Shown here: piece after piece, positions 1 through 6,273 of the stretch | Numbering within the stretch: the first letter of the stretch is position 1 | How the letters are laid out: every line of letters begins with the position of its first letter | Assembly: GCA_007129135.1 (NCBI GenBank) | Contig: SKWB01000328.1 | Span: 1-7,653, forward strand | Direction of reading: 5' to 3' | DNA length: 7,653 nt | DNA from: Halococcaceae archaeon | GTDB taxonomy: Archaea > Halobacteriota > Halobacteria > Halobacteriales > Halalkalicoccaceae | Notes under the pieces: model-generated | Seen by the model: the letters and a program-made list of their open reading frames with translations, nothing else | Told to the model about the DNA's origin: nothing | Database searches by the model: none | Program-made: the position numbers and the translations under genes

Positions 1-607
1 CGTCCATCTCCTCGGCGATCTCGACGAGCGTCACCCCGCGTGGGATCTCGTAGTAGCCGAGTTCGAGCGCCCGCTTCACCGTCTCGGTCTGGACGTCGGT
101 CATCCGGCAGGGGTTCTCCGCGGTGATCTCCGCCGGCGTGAGCTTGTCCAGCAGGAGCCGGACGTCGATCCGGTCACAGGAGTCGGCCGTCCGCGAGAGG
201 TGCTCCCGGTCGGGGTACATCACCGTCACGTGCCACGCCCCCTGCGAGGTCGACGCCTGGAGCGGCGTCCCGCCGTTCTCCAGGAGGAGGTCGATGGCTG
301 GCGGCCGCTCAGACCACCGGACGAGGTAGAGGTGAGACCCCTCGGAGCTGAGCTGCCGGTCGTAGCTCGCCACCGTCGGATCGTCGTCGAACGCCGCCTC
401 GAGCGCCCGGACGTCGTCGGTGAGCACGTGGAGCTGCGAGGTGAGGCCGGCCTCCTCGACGGCGATCGACGGCTTCAGGTCGAACTCAACGCCGTCGAGC
501 CGGTCGAGCGTCGCCTCGAGCACGACGACGTCCGCCGGGAAGGTAACCTTCGCGAGCACCGCGTCGGTACCCCTAGCCCGTTCGTCTACCGTCTCGGTTA
601 TCGCCAT
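1..607 (-). CDS. Bat-like helix-turn-helix (HTH-10) transcription regulator, 3' end missing
   Basis: Reading leftward from an ATG at 607-605, 202 codons stay open to the window edge, so the C-terminus is missing. Residues about 15-165 form a mixed alpha/beta N-terminal domain like the variable sensor part of haloarchaeal bacterioopsin-activator (Bat) type regulators. From residue about 169 the sequence matches the HTH-10 DNA-binding domain: a T-D-V-Q start, then the hallmark E-L-G-Y-Y-E-I-P-R at about 182-190, and T-L-V-E-I-A-E-E as the first helix of the HTH. About 20-30 residues of that domain (the recognition helix and the rest) should lie beyond the edge. Such proteins are cytoplasmic DNA-binding regulators; haloarchaea carry many paralogues and most have unknown targets. 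No metal-binding or PAS motif is visible, so the signal it senses is unknown. The family call is solid; the specific role is not known. Confidence 0.88.
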   Translation of the reverse strand, partial: MAITETVDERARGTDAVLAKVTFPADVVVLEATLDRLDGVEFDLKPSIAVEEAGLTSQLHVLTDDVRALEAAFDDDPTVASYDRQLSSEGSHLYLVRWSERPPAIDLLLENGGTPLQASTSQGAWHVTVMYPDREHLSRTADSCDRIDVRLLLDKLTPAEITAENPCRMTDVQTETVKRALELGYYEIPRGVTLVEIAEEMD

Positions 608-644
608 AGTCCATCCACCACGTTCCCAGGTGAGTCCGGGAGGA

Positions 645-676
645 CTTACTTAATCACTACGAAACATTGATATAAG
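645..676 (-). promoter_or_regulatory. Candidate TATA boxes for the HTH-10 regulator gene
   Basis: Two AT-rich, TATA-like elements face the regulator gene. GTGATTAAGTAAG (minus strand, 657-645) would place transcription start near 620-625, giving a leader of roughly 15 nt before the ATG at 607. CTTATATCA (676-668) lies further upstream and would give a leader of about 40 nt. Neither has the 28-31 nt box-to-ATG spacing seen at the other genes here, so this mRNA probably has a short leader. A weak purine-rich stretch (GGTGGATGG) precedes the ATG. This is inferred from sequence only. Confidence 0.45.
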
Positions 677-725
677 CCCTGAGATAATCTTCGGTAATGA
701 TCTCCCACACCACTGTCCAGCTACG

Positions 726-744
726 TGTCACGAGACGGGTGACA
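726..744. repeat. Interrupted palindrome TGTCAC-N7-GTGACA
   Basis: Two perfect 6-bp arms are separated by 7 bases in the non-coding stretch upstream of the HTH-10 regulator gene. The centre-to-centre distance of about 13 bp is close to one helical turn, as for a dimeric regulator, but it lies about 50-100 bp upstream of the candidate TATA boxes. It may be an activator site, a transcript-end hairpin, or chance. Confidence 0.3.
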
Positions 745-940
745 GGAACCGGTGGTCCCGCCGAGTACTAGAGGGGGTTCCCGGCGACTGCCGATCGTTC
801 AAGAGGGTCGGCGTGTCTCCCCGACTCCAGGGTCCCGTCCGGGCGCCGGATACGATCGCTTCGCTTCGGTTTCAGGGGGTGATTAATCGCGAAGTAACGC
901 CTCACGTGACTGGATCCGGAGCCCGTCTCCCCGCGATCGG

Positions 941-1480
941 TCACCACGGCTCGTTCTTCAGCCCGAGCAGGTAGGCGACCCCGTTGGTCGTGACGTGGAG
1001 CAGCGGCGTGACCACGAGCACGACGACGATCACGGGGAGGGTGAACCACTCGACGAACCAGTCGAAGGCGAGCAGCGCGGTGAGCGGCAGCGCCGTGACG
1101 ACGAAGTCGAGCTGGTCGACGCCGGGGAACATCGCGCCGCGTTCGCGGCCGGTTCGGCGTTTGAGGAAGGAGGCGAGGATGTCACCCAGCATGGCGCCGA
1201 AGGCGAGTCCGACTGCCGCGAGGATCGGGAAGGCGGGGAGGTCGAACCCGGTGGCCCCGGTCACGCTCGGCTGGAGCGCGTTCAGGACGAGAGCCAGCGC
1301 GACCCCCGCGAGCGTCCCCGCTGCGGTCCCTCGCCAGGTCTTTCCGTCGCCGAGGACGCGCTTTCCGTTCCAGGTCCGGCCCCCGTCGATTGGCGCGCCC
1401 CCGCCGGCGAGCACGGCGGCGTTGTTGGGGACGTACGCGGGGAGCATCAGCCAGAACGCGAGGACGAGGAGTTCGAGCAT
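941..1480 (-). CDS. carS: CDP-2,3-bis-(O-geranylgeranyl)-sn-glycerol synthase (CDP-archaeol synthase)
   Basis: This integral membrane enzyme transfers CMP from CTP to 2,3-di-O-geranylgeranylglyceryl phosphate, giving CDP-archaeol, the activated intermediate from which archaeal phospholipid head groups are attached (EC 2.7.7.67). The 179-residue product has the family's usual length. About five hydrophobic segments are visible (roughly residues 1-24, 51-68, 82-104, 122-139, 146-168). Conserved stretches include LPAYVPNN (13-20) leading to GGG-x-PIDGG (26-34), LGDGKTWRG (43-51), and a long polar motif starting G-D at 99-100 and running through [12 protein letters not shown] (104-115) and PGVDQLD (119-125). 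Polar loops and alternating helices match the CarS (former DUF46) family. The ATG at 1480 is 30 nt from the first base of a TATA-like box on the minus strand, so the mRNA is probably leaderless. It is divergent from the proline dehydrogenase gene; there is no obvious functional link. Confidence 0.95.
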   Translation of the reverse strand: MLELLVLAFWLMLPAYVPNNAAVLAGGGAPIDGGRTWNGKRVLGDGKTWRGTAAGTLAGVALALVLNALQPSVTGATGFDLPAFPILAAVGLAFGAMLGDILASFLKRRTGRERGAMFPGVDQLDFVVTALPLTALLAFDWFVEWFTLPVIVVVLVVTPLLHVTTNGVAYLLGLKNEPW

Positions 1481-1503
1481 ACCCCTTCCCCCGAGGGCCG
1501 ATC

Positions 1504-1510
1504 GTATAAG
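1504..1510 (-). promoter_or_regulatory. TATA-like box of carS
   Basis: Minus-strand CTTATAC starts 30 nt upstream of the carS ATG, the geometry of a leaderless haloarchaeal transcript. It faces the opposite way to the proline dehydrogenase box at 1541. Confidence 0.6.
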
Positions 1511-1528
1511 GCCCGGGGTTCCCCGTGC
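1511..1528. repeat. GC-rich imperfect palindrome between the divergent carS and proline dehydrogenase promoters
   Basis: GCCCGGGG-TT-CCCCGTGC has 8-bp arms that match at 7 of 8 positions around a 2-bp centre. It lies exactly between the two outward-facing TATA-like boxes, where a bound regulator could affect both promoters. The surroundings are GC-rich, so chance is a real alternative. GATATC (1531-1536) next to it is a further short palindrome. Confidence 0.35.
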
Positions 1529-1540
1529 GAGATATCACCA

Positions 1541-1547
1541 CTTATCC
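1541..1547 (+). promoter_or_regulatory. TATA-like box of the proline dehydrogenase gene
   Basis: CTTATCC starts 29 nt before the ATG at 1570. The same hexamer at the same distance precedes the DUF502 gene, which supports both starts and implies leaderless mRNAs. Confidence 0.6.
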
Positions 1548-1569
1548 TGACCGGGGTCGTAGTCGGCGC

Positions 1570-2406
1570 ATGATCCTGCCCATCGCGGATCGGTTCGTCG
1601 CCGGCGAGAGCCCGGCGACCGCACTCGATCACGCCCGTCGGTGGAACGCGAAGGACGTGAAGGTGATCCTCAACCTGCTGGGGGAGCACTACGACGACGC
1701 CGAGGACGTGGCGGCGGACACCGAGGAGTACCGGACGCTCCTCTCGGATATCGCCTCCGCGGGTCTCGACGCCTGCATCTCGGTGAAACCCTCGCAGATC
1801 GGCCTCGACCTGGGTACGGAGGTGTTCGAGGAGAACCTCGCGAGCATCGTCGAGGCCGCCGACGAGGAGGGGGAGTTCGTCTGGGTGGACATGGAGGACC
1901 ACACGACGACCGACGCGACGCTCGACGCGTTCGAGCGGTTCGTCACCGACCGTGGCGGCGGGATGGGCGTCTGTCTGCAGGCGAACCTCAGACGGACGAA
2001 GGGCGACGTCGAGCGCTTCGCCGACCTCCCCGGGAAGATCCGGCTCGTGAAGGGCGCGTACGACGAACCCGAATCGGTCGCCTACACGGAGAAAGAGCGG
2101 GTGAACACGGCGTACAGGGAACTGCTCACCACGATGTTCGAGACGTACGAGGGCGGGATCGCGATCGGGAGCCACGACCCCGCGATGGTCGACCTCGGTC
2201 GCGACCTCCACGAGCAGTGGGGGACGCCGTTCGAGGTCCAGATGCTGATGGGCGTGCGCGAGGACGCCCAGGTCGAACTCGCCCGCGAGTACGAGGTCTG
2301 GCAGTACACCCCCTACGGCTCGCGCTGGGCGTCGTACTTCTACCGGAGAGTGATGGAGCGAAAGGGCAACGCGCTCTTCGCGGCCCGGGCGATCATCGGC
2401 CGATGA
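1570..2406 (+). CDS. Monofunctional proline dehydrogenase (FAD-dependent)
   Basis: The enzyme oxidises L-proline to delta-1-pyrroline-5-carboxylate, passing electrons from FAD to the respiratory chain; a separate P5C dehydrogenase would complete conversion to glutamate. The 278-residue product is one beta/alpha-barrel domain, the size of single-domain bacterial and archaeal PRODHs. Family motifs appear in order: KPSQIGL from K73, VDMED at 106-110, RLVKGAYDE at 158-166, GSHD at 200-203, QMLMGVR at 224-230, and YTPYGSRW (246-253) followed by YFYRRVMER (256-264). By family correspondence, R259-R260 bind the proline carboxylate, and K73, D107 and Y164 line the active site. The ATG at 1570 is preferred over an in-frame GTG at 1525 because translation from 1525 would begin upstream of the TATA-like box at 1541, while 1570 is 29 nt downstream of it. 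No P5C dehydrogenase gene is in the window. It is often called putA or prodh, but it is not the bifunctional PutA. Confidence 0.94.
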   Translation: MILPIADRFVAGESPATALDHARRWNAKDVKVILNLLGEHYDDAEDVAADTEEYRTLLSDIASAGLDACISVKPSQIGLDLGTEVFEENLASIVEAADEEGEFVWVDMEDHTTTDATLDAFERFVTDRGGGMGVCLQANLRRTKGDVERFADLPGKIRLVKGAYDEPESVAYTEKERVNTAYRELLTTMFETYEGGIAIGSHDPAMVDLGRDLHEQWGTPFEVQMLMGVREDAQVELAREYEVWQYTPYGSRWASYFYRRVMERKGNALFAARAIIGR

Positions 2407-2420
2407 CCAGCGCCAAAGCA

Positions 2421-2426
2421 CTTATC
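2421..2426 (+). promoter_or_regulatory. TATA-like box of the DUF502 gene
   Basis: CTTATC starts 29 nt before the ATG at 2450, identical in core and spacing to the box of the preceding gene. It lies 15 bases past the proline dehydrogenase stop codon, so the DUF502 gene is likely transcribed on its own. Confidence 0.55.
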
Positions 2427-2449
2427 GCCCCCCCACATAGCTCGTGCTG

Positions 2450-3091
2450 ATGTCGACGTGGAAGCGGGACGCGGCGAGCGGGCTGGTCGTCCTCGTCCCG
2501 ATCATCGTGACGATCTGGGTGGTCTGGTGGCTCTTTCGCTTCATCGCGAACCTGCCGTTGATAGAGAACCAGATCGCCAACCCCGCGCTCCGCGTCGTGC
2601 TCACGCTCGTGCTGTTCGCGCTGCTCGTCCTCGCGGTCGGCTACCTGATGCGAACCGCGCTCGGCTCGATCGTCGAGGCGGCGATCGACGACGTGATGAA
2701 CCAGGTCCCCGGTCTGCGCGTCGTCTACAACGCATCGAAGATGGGCGTCGAGACGGCGCTCAACGGCACGAACGAACTCCAGGAGCCGGTGAAAGTGTTC
2801 ACCTGGGACGGCATCCGGATGACCGCGTTCAAGACCGGCCGCGAGGCACCCGACGGCCGGAAACTGCTCTTTCTCCCGACCGCGCCGAACATCACGAGCG
2901 GCTTCGTCATCGAGGTCGAGCAGGAGGACCTGATCGAGACCGACGAGACCGTCGAGGAGGCGCTCACGCGGATCCTCTCGGCCGGCTTCGGCGAGCGCGA
3001 CCGGGCGGAGAAGGGGATCCCGATCGACGTGATCGGCGACGAGGGGACGAACCGCCCCGCGACCGACGGCTCGGGCGACGGTCCGCGGTAG
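2450..3091 (+). CDS. DUF502 family membrane protein
   Basis: This 213-residue protein belongs to a conserved family of unknown function found in bacteria, archaea and plants. A short basic N-terminus (K6, R7) is followed by two transmembrane helices at about 11-32 and 48-67, then a soluble region. The family signature is visible: a P-x-x-x-x-x-Y region around residues 87-93 (VPGLRVVYN), the VFTWDGIR strand near 116-123, and LFLPTAPNITSGF (140-152) leading to a V-E-E-A-L helix (168-172) and SAG (177-179). The C-terminal 25 residues are acidic, glycine-rich and probably disordered, as is common in haloarchaea. Upstream in-frame GTG (2444) is possible, but the ATG at 2450 fits the 29-nt TATA spacing better. 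The 3' end is convergent with, and one base from, the sulfur transferase gene. The function cannot be deduced here. Confidence 0.9.
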   Translation: MSTWKRDAASGLVVLVPIIVTIWVVWWLFRFIANLPLIENQIANPALRVVLTLVLFALLVLAVGYLMRTALGSIVEAAIDDVMNQVPGLRVVYNASKMGVETALNGTNELQEPVKVFTWDGIRMTAFKTGREAPDGRKLLFLPTAPNITSGFVIEVEQEDLIETDETVEEALTRILSAGFGERDRAEKGIPIDVIGDEGTNRPATDGSGDGPR

Positions 3092-3092
3092 C

Positions 3093-3932
3093 TCACTCCC
3101 CGGTCGGATAGCTCGTATCGAGCAACGAGGGGTCGCCCTCGGGGCTGACGCTTCCCGTCGCGTAGCCGCCCAGATCCAGCGTGACGTGGTCGAAGCCGAT
3201 CGCCGAGAGGTGTTCCTCGGCCGCGCTCGCGAACGCGGGATCGAGCGCCCGCTCCAGTTCGTCCGGGGCGACCTCGATCCGCGCGAGGCCGTCGTGGTCG
3301 CGTACGCGGAACTGCGAGAACCCCCACGAGCGGAGCAGCGTCTCCGCGCGCTCGACCCGGGTGAGCCGTTCCTCGGTCACCTCGAGGCCCGTGGGGATCC
3401 GCGAGGAGAGACAGGCCATCGAGGGCTTCTCGGCCACGGAGAGCCCGTAGTGGCGGGCGATATCCCTCACCTCCTCCTTCTCGACGCCGTGTTCGAGCAG
3501 CGGCGAGTAGGCGTCGAGTTCGGCGACCGCCCGCAGGCCGGGGCGGTGCCCGCTCGTATCGGAGGCGTTCGTCCCGTCACAGACCGTCTCGATCCCGAGG
3601 CCGCGGGCCCGCTCGAACATCGCGCCGAGGCGCATCGTCCGGCAGTGATAGCAGCGCTCGCCGTCGTTGCGCCGGAACGCCTCGCTGTCGAGCTCGCTGA
3701 AGCTCACGATCTCGTGGCGGATCCCGATCTCCTCGGCGACCCGTTTCGCGTCCACGAGCTCGGCCTCCGGGAGCGTCTCCGACTTCGCGGTGCAGGCGAC
3801 CGCGCGGTCGCCGAGCGCGTCGTGGGCGACCGCGGCGACCACCGACGAGTCCACCCCACCGGAGAAGGCGACGAGCACGCCCTCTCGCTCCTCGAGGTCC
3901 GCGCGCATGGCCGCCAGTGTCTCCTCGACCAT
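3093..3932 (-). CDS. larE: LarE-like ATP-dependent sacrificial sulfur transferase (PP-loop family)
   Basis: LarE proteins adenylate a pyridinium carboxylate and donate sulfur from one of their own cysteines (or an Fe-S-bound sulfide) when making the nickel-pincer cofactor of lactate racemase. This 279-residue protein has the usual family length. Visible are the ATP-binding PP-loop SGGVDSS (24-30), a C-Y-H-C motif (C94, C97), GTNASD (120-125) followed by HRPGLRA (129-135), and KPSMACLSSRIPTG (169-182). C174 in the last motif aligns with the sacrificial cysteine of Lactobacillus plantarum LarE (C176), and R178 with its conserved neighbour. An in-frame upstream ATG at 4007 would add residues of no LarE character that overlap the neighbouring promoter; the ATG at 3932 is 29 nt from a TATA-like box. 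No larA, larB or larC lies nearby, so the physiological acceptor is uncertain and the gene symbol reflects family membership only. It is divergent from the MutS-like gene (80 bp gap). Confidence 0.88.
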   Translation of the reverse strand: MVEETLAAMRADLEEREGVLVAFSGGVDSSVVAAVAHDALGDRAVACTAKSETLPEAELVDAKRVAEEIGIRHEIVSFSELDSEAFRRNDGERCYHCRTMRLGAMFERARGLGIETVCDGTNASDTSGHRPGLRAVAELDAYSPLLEHGVEKEEVRDIARHYGLSVAEKPSMACLSSRIPTGLEVTEERLTRVERAETLLRSWGFSQFRVRDHDGLARIEVAPDELERALDPAFASAAEEHLSAIGFDHVTLDLGGYATGSVSPEGDPSLLDTSYPTGE

Positions 3933-3954
3933 ACTCGGGCGTGAACGGGCGCGA

Positions 3955-3962
3955 GCAAAAGC
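3955..3962 (-). promoter_or_regulatory. TATA-like box of the larE-like gene
   Basis: Minus-strand GCTTTTGC is the only AT-rich stretch upstream of the ATG at 3932; its CTTTTG core begins 29 nt away. It is a weak match to TATA but sits at the expected place. It faces away from the box of the MutS-like gene about 20 bp further on. Confidence 0.4.
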
Positions 3963-3980
3963 GCGTCGTCGTGCCGCGAA

Positions 3981-3990
3981 GCTTTTTTCG
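3981..3990 (+). promoter_or_regulatory. TATA-like T-tract upstream of the HhH-MutS gene
   Basis: GCTTTTTTCG starts about 30-32 nt before the ATG at 4013 and is the only AT-rich segment in the gap. The spacing fits a leaderless mRNA as at the neighbouring genes. Confidence 0.45.
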
Positions 3991-4012
3991 GTCGGGCGAC
4001 AGACCACGGTCG

Positions 4013-5986
4013 ATGGAGTTCGAGTCGATCCCGGGCGTGGGGGAGAAGACGGCCGCCTCGCTCGCGCGTCTCGACGACGCAGAGCGCGCGCTCGCCGCCG
4101 GCGACGTCGCCGCGCTCGCCGCCGCGCCCGGGATCTCGACCGGACAGGCCGCGCGGATCGCCCGTGGCGCGATCCGCGCCCGCCACGACGACGACTCGCG
4201 GTTTCTCGCGACCAGCCGAGCGCGGGAGCTCCACCGCGACCTGCTCGCGCTCGTCCAGGAACGCGCCGTGACGACGTACGCGAAACGCCGCCTGGAGACG
4301 TTCTACCCCAGCGCGTGCGAGGCGCGGATCGAGGAGGCTCGGGCGTTCACCCGACGGGCGCTCGAACGCGAACCCGACCCCGAGGTACGGGACGCGCTCG
4401 CCGGCGTCGAGCCGCTCTCGGAGCCGACCGAGATCCGGATCAGGGAGCGGTGTCTCGCGACGACCGACGCCGAACGCTACGCCGAAGCCCGCGAGGCGGT
4501 GCCCGAACTGCCGGTCGAGATCGTCGAGGACGCCCGGGGACTGGCCGAACTCGCCCGGGGGTACGCCACGGTGGTCGCCATCGACGAGGCCTTCTCCGGG
4601 GTGGAGGTCGCCGGGGACGTCCGGGTCGAGCCGAGCGCACTCGACTCCCCGGAGGAGGTGGTCCCGGAGCGGGTCCTCGCCTTCTTCGCGAGCAACGGGG
4701 ATTCGATCCGGGCGTCCGCTCGGGTCCACCGCGAGGCGGGTCTCGAGCCGCCGTGTGACCTCGACACGCTCTCGGAGGCGCTCTCGCGGCTCGCCGACGA
4801 CGGCACTGTCGCGGGGGACGAGGAACTCGACCGGCTGACGGCGGCGGTCGCGGACCTCGAGGTGGCGGTGCGTACGGCCGAGAGCGTCGCGGACGACGCG
4901 CTGAGCGAGGCGATCCGCGAGCGGGACGTGACGATCGAGGGCGCAGACCTGCTCTCGCTGGTCGAGCGGGGGGCCGGGATCGACTCGCTGCTCTCGCGCG
5001 AACTCGCCGACGAGTACGCCGACGCGGTCGAGCGGGCGAGGGGTCAGCTCGTCGACGCGCTCTCGCTCGACCCGGGCGAGGCGGAGATGGCACGGGCGGC
5101 GTTCTCCGACGAGCCGAGCTACCCCGTCCTCGCCGACGAGACCGTGGTCGGCAAGCTTGAGGAGGAGCTGACGGCCGCGCGCGACCGGCGGGCCGTGGCG
5201 GGAAAGCGCGAGCTGGCGGCGACGCTCTCCGCGTTCCGCGAGGACGCGAGGACGCTGGTGACGACGGCGCTCGACCTCGACGTCGAACTCGCCATCGCCC
5301 GCTTCGCCCGCGAGTTCGACTGCACGATGCCGGCGTTCGACGGCGAGGGGATCCGGATTCAGGGCGGTCGCTCTCCCCTGCTCGCCGAGCCGTGGGAGGA
5401 GATCGAGCCGGTCGACTACGCGGTCTCCGGCGTGACGCTGCTCTCCGGGGTGAACTCCGGGGGGAAGACCTCGACGCTCGACCTGCTCGCGAGCGTGGCG
5501 ATCCTCGCACACATGGGGATGCCGGTGCCCGCAGAGCGCGTCTCGCTGCGACGGTTCGATGCCTGTCACTACCACGCGAAGACGCAGGGGACCCTCGACG
5601 CCGGCGCGTTCGAGAGCACGCTCCGGGAGTTCGCCTCGCTCGCCGAGTCGCCCGAGGGCGCGCTCGTGCTCGTCGACGAACTGGAGAGCATCACCGAACC
5701 CGGCGCGAGCGCGAAGATCATCGCGGGGATCTTAGAGGAGCTAGAGGAGGCGGCGACGACCGCGGTCTTCGTCTCGCACCTCGCGGGCGAGATCAGGGAG
5801 GCGGCGACGTTCGCCGTCCCGGTCGACGGGATCGAGGCGGTGGGGCTGGTCGACGGCGACCTGGTCGTCGAGCGTTCGCCGGTGACGGACCACCTCGCGC
5901 GGTCGACGCCGGAGCTGATCGTCGAGAAACTCGCGGGCGAGGGCGACTCGCGCGTCTACGATCGACTGCTCGCGAAGTTCGACTGA
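4013..5986 (+). CDS. Helix-hairpin-helix protein with C-terminal MutS-family ATPase domain
   Basis: The product has 657 residues. The N-terminus carries two HhH-type DNA-backbone-binding motifs, IPGVGEKTA (6-14) and APGISTGQAA (38-47). Residues about 60-430 are charged and mainly helical, resembling the lever/clamp helices of MutS relatives. A MutS-type ABC ATPase domain follows: I-R-I-Q-G-G-R-S-P-L-L (447-457, where MutS usually has H for S454), Walker A GVNSGGKT (479-486), Walker B LVLVDE (551-556, with D555 and E556), and an S-H-L (588-590) histidine switch. The mismatch-reading domain I of MutS1 and the Smr nuclease of bacterial MutS2 are both absent. It is therefore a MutS-related ATPase (COG1193-like), perhaps acting on branched DNA or recombination intermediates rather than base mismatches; this is inference. 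The ATG at 4013 is preferred over an in-frame start at 3917, which would cross the neighbouring promoter. The next gene begins 33 bases after the stop. Confidence 0.9.
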   Translation: MEFESIPGVGEKTAASLARLDDAERALAAGDVAALAAAPGISTGQAARIARGAIRARHDDDSRFLATSRARELHRDLLALVQERAVTTYAKRRLETFYPSACEARIEEARAFTRRALEREPDPEVRDALAGVEPLSEPTEIRIRERCLATTDAERYAEAREAVPELPVEIVEDARGLAELARGYATVVAIDEAFSGVEVAGDVRVEPSALDSPEEVVPERVLAFFASNGDSIRASARVHREAGLEPPCDLDTLSEALSRLADDGTVAGDEELDRLTAAVADLEVAVRTAESVADDALSEAIRERDVTIEGADLLSLVERGAGIDSLLSRELADEYADAVERARGQLVDALSLDPGEAEMARAAFSDEPSYPVLADETVVGKLEEELTAARDRRAVAGKRELAATLSAFREDARTLVTTALDLDVELAIARFAREFDCTMPAFDGEGIRIQGGRSPLLAEPWEEIEPVDYAVSGVTLLSGVNSGGKTSTLDLLASVAILAHMGMPVPAERVSLRRFDACHYHAKTQGTLDAGAFESTLREFASLAESPEGALVLVDELESITEPGASAKIIAGILEELEEAATTAVFVSHLAGEIREAATFAVPVDGIEAVGLVDGDLVVERSPVTDHLARSTPELIVEKLAGEGDSRVYDRLLAKFD

Positions 5987-5990
5987 AACG

Positions 5991-5998
5991 GCTATACC
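5991..5998 (+). promoter_or_regulatory. TATA-like box of the 71-residue membrane protein gene
   Basis: GCTATACC begins four bases after the stop codon of the HhH-MutS gene, and its CTATAC core starts 28 nt before the ATG at 6020. Separate, leaderless transcription is likely, though read-through from upstream is possible. Confidence 0.5.
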
Positions 5999-6019
5999 GT
6001 TCGGGGGAGAACGACCGTC

Positions 6020-6235
6020 ATGGCGCTCGCGTACGAACTGCTTCACTACGTCCTCATCGTCGCGGTCGCGTGGGGCGTCTACATCCTGGTCGGGGAGTTC
6101 GTTCCGGGGCTCGCCCAGTGGCAGGAGATGGTGATCATGCTGATGGTCGCGGTCTCGTACGTCTGGGCGGTCGTCACGCTCGGCCTCGCCCCGCCGTCGT
6201 GGTTCGGACGGAGCCCCCCGCCGGAGGCGGAGTGA
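6020..6235 (+). CDS. Small two-helix membrane protein of unknown function
   Basis: The 71-residue product has two hydrophobic segments, at about residues 8-29 and 36-57, joined by a short polar turn around W34-Q35-E36, and ends in a Pro/Glu-rich tail (PPPEAE). I do not recognise a named family. The reality of the gene is supported by a TATA-like box at the same distance as its neighbours, a clean stop just before a non-coding gap, and an amino-acid pattern that makes sense in only this frame. A GGGGGA stretch at 6003-6008 lies 11 bases upstream of the ATG and could serve as a ribosome site on longer transcripts. It sits 33 bases downstream of the HhH-MutS gene, but nothing in the sequence ties the two functions together. 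Confidence 0.75.
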   Translation: MALAYELLHYVLIVAVAWGVYILVGEFVPGLAQWQEMVIMLMVAVSYVWAVVTLGLAPPSWFGRSPPPEAE

Positions 6236-6266
6236 GCCGACCCCGGACCGCTCGCACTATGGACCG

Positions 6267-6273
6267 CTTAAAC
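6267..6273 (+). promoter_or_regulatory. TATA-like box upstream of the receiver gene (distal)
   Basis: CTTAAAC is a good haloarchaeal TATA-like match in the gap after the 71-residue gene. It would start transcription near 6293-6297, giving a leader of about 20 nt to the in-frame ATG at 6317 or about 85 nt to the GTG at 6380. A second TATA-like element (TTTATGA at 6314-6320) competes with it. Confidence 0.45.

Larger units (their letters stand above)
608..940. other. 333-base non-coding interval between the HTH-10 regulator and carS
   Basis: No convincing gene is present on either strand. The open frames crossing it carry no recognisable protein and mostly run out of carS in a wrong frame. The left 70 bases are AT-rich and hold the regulator's candidate promoters. 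Further right are an interrupted palindrome TGTCAC-N7-GTGACA (726-744), GAGAT-N14-ATCTC (681-704), the 8-bp palindromes GATTAATC (881-888) and TCACGTGA (902-909), and a CTTCGC/GCGAAG pair (859-864 and 889-894). carS transcription must end somewhere in the right part of this interval, but I see no clear stem followed by a T-run. A small RNA cannot be excluded. Confidence 0.6.

Noticed and set aside
780..900. Possible tRNA or structured RNA in the gap, suggested by GGGTTCCCGG-like stretches
   Set aside because: I could not form an acceptor stem plus T-arm with proper spacing on either strand; only short isolated pairings are present.
768..1049. 93-codon minus-strand frame running out of carS into the non-coding gap
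   Set aside because: The part within carS is out of frame with the real protein, the product is Arg/Pro-rich without domain character, and no promoter or ribosome site supports its start.
1447..2421. Minus-strand open frame (324 codons) opposite the proline dehydrogenase gene
   Set aside because: It mirrors the real gene, has no family motifs, an Arg/Val-rich composition, and would overlap the start of carS.
3704..5575. Long minus-strand open frame (623 codons) opposite the HhH-MutS gene
   Set aside because: It is antisense to a gene with clear MutS ATPase motifs. The product is Arg/His/Pro-rich with no recognisable domain, and GC-rich third positions keep antisense frames open in haloarchaea.
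4013..5986. MutS1 or MutS2 mismatch-repair protein
   Set aside because: Neither the mismatch-binding N-terminal domain of MutS1 nor the C-terminal Smr of MutS2 is visible; the HhH N-terminus sets it apart, so no mutS symbol was given.
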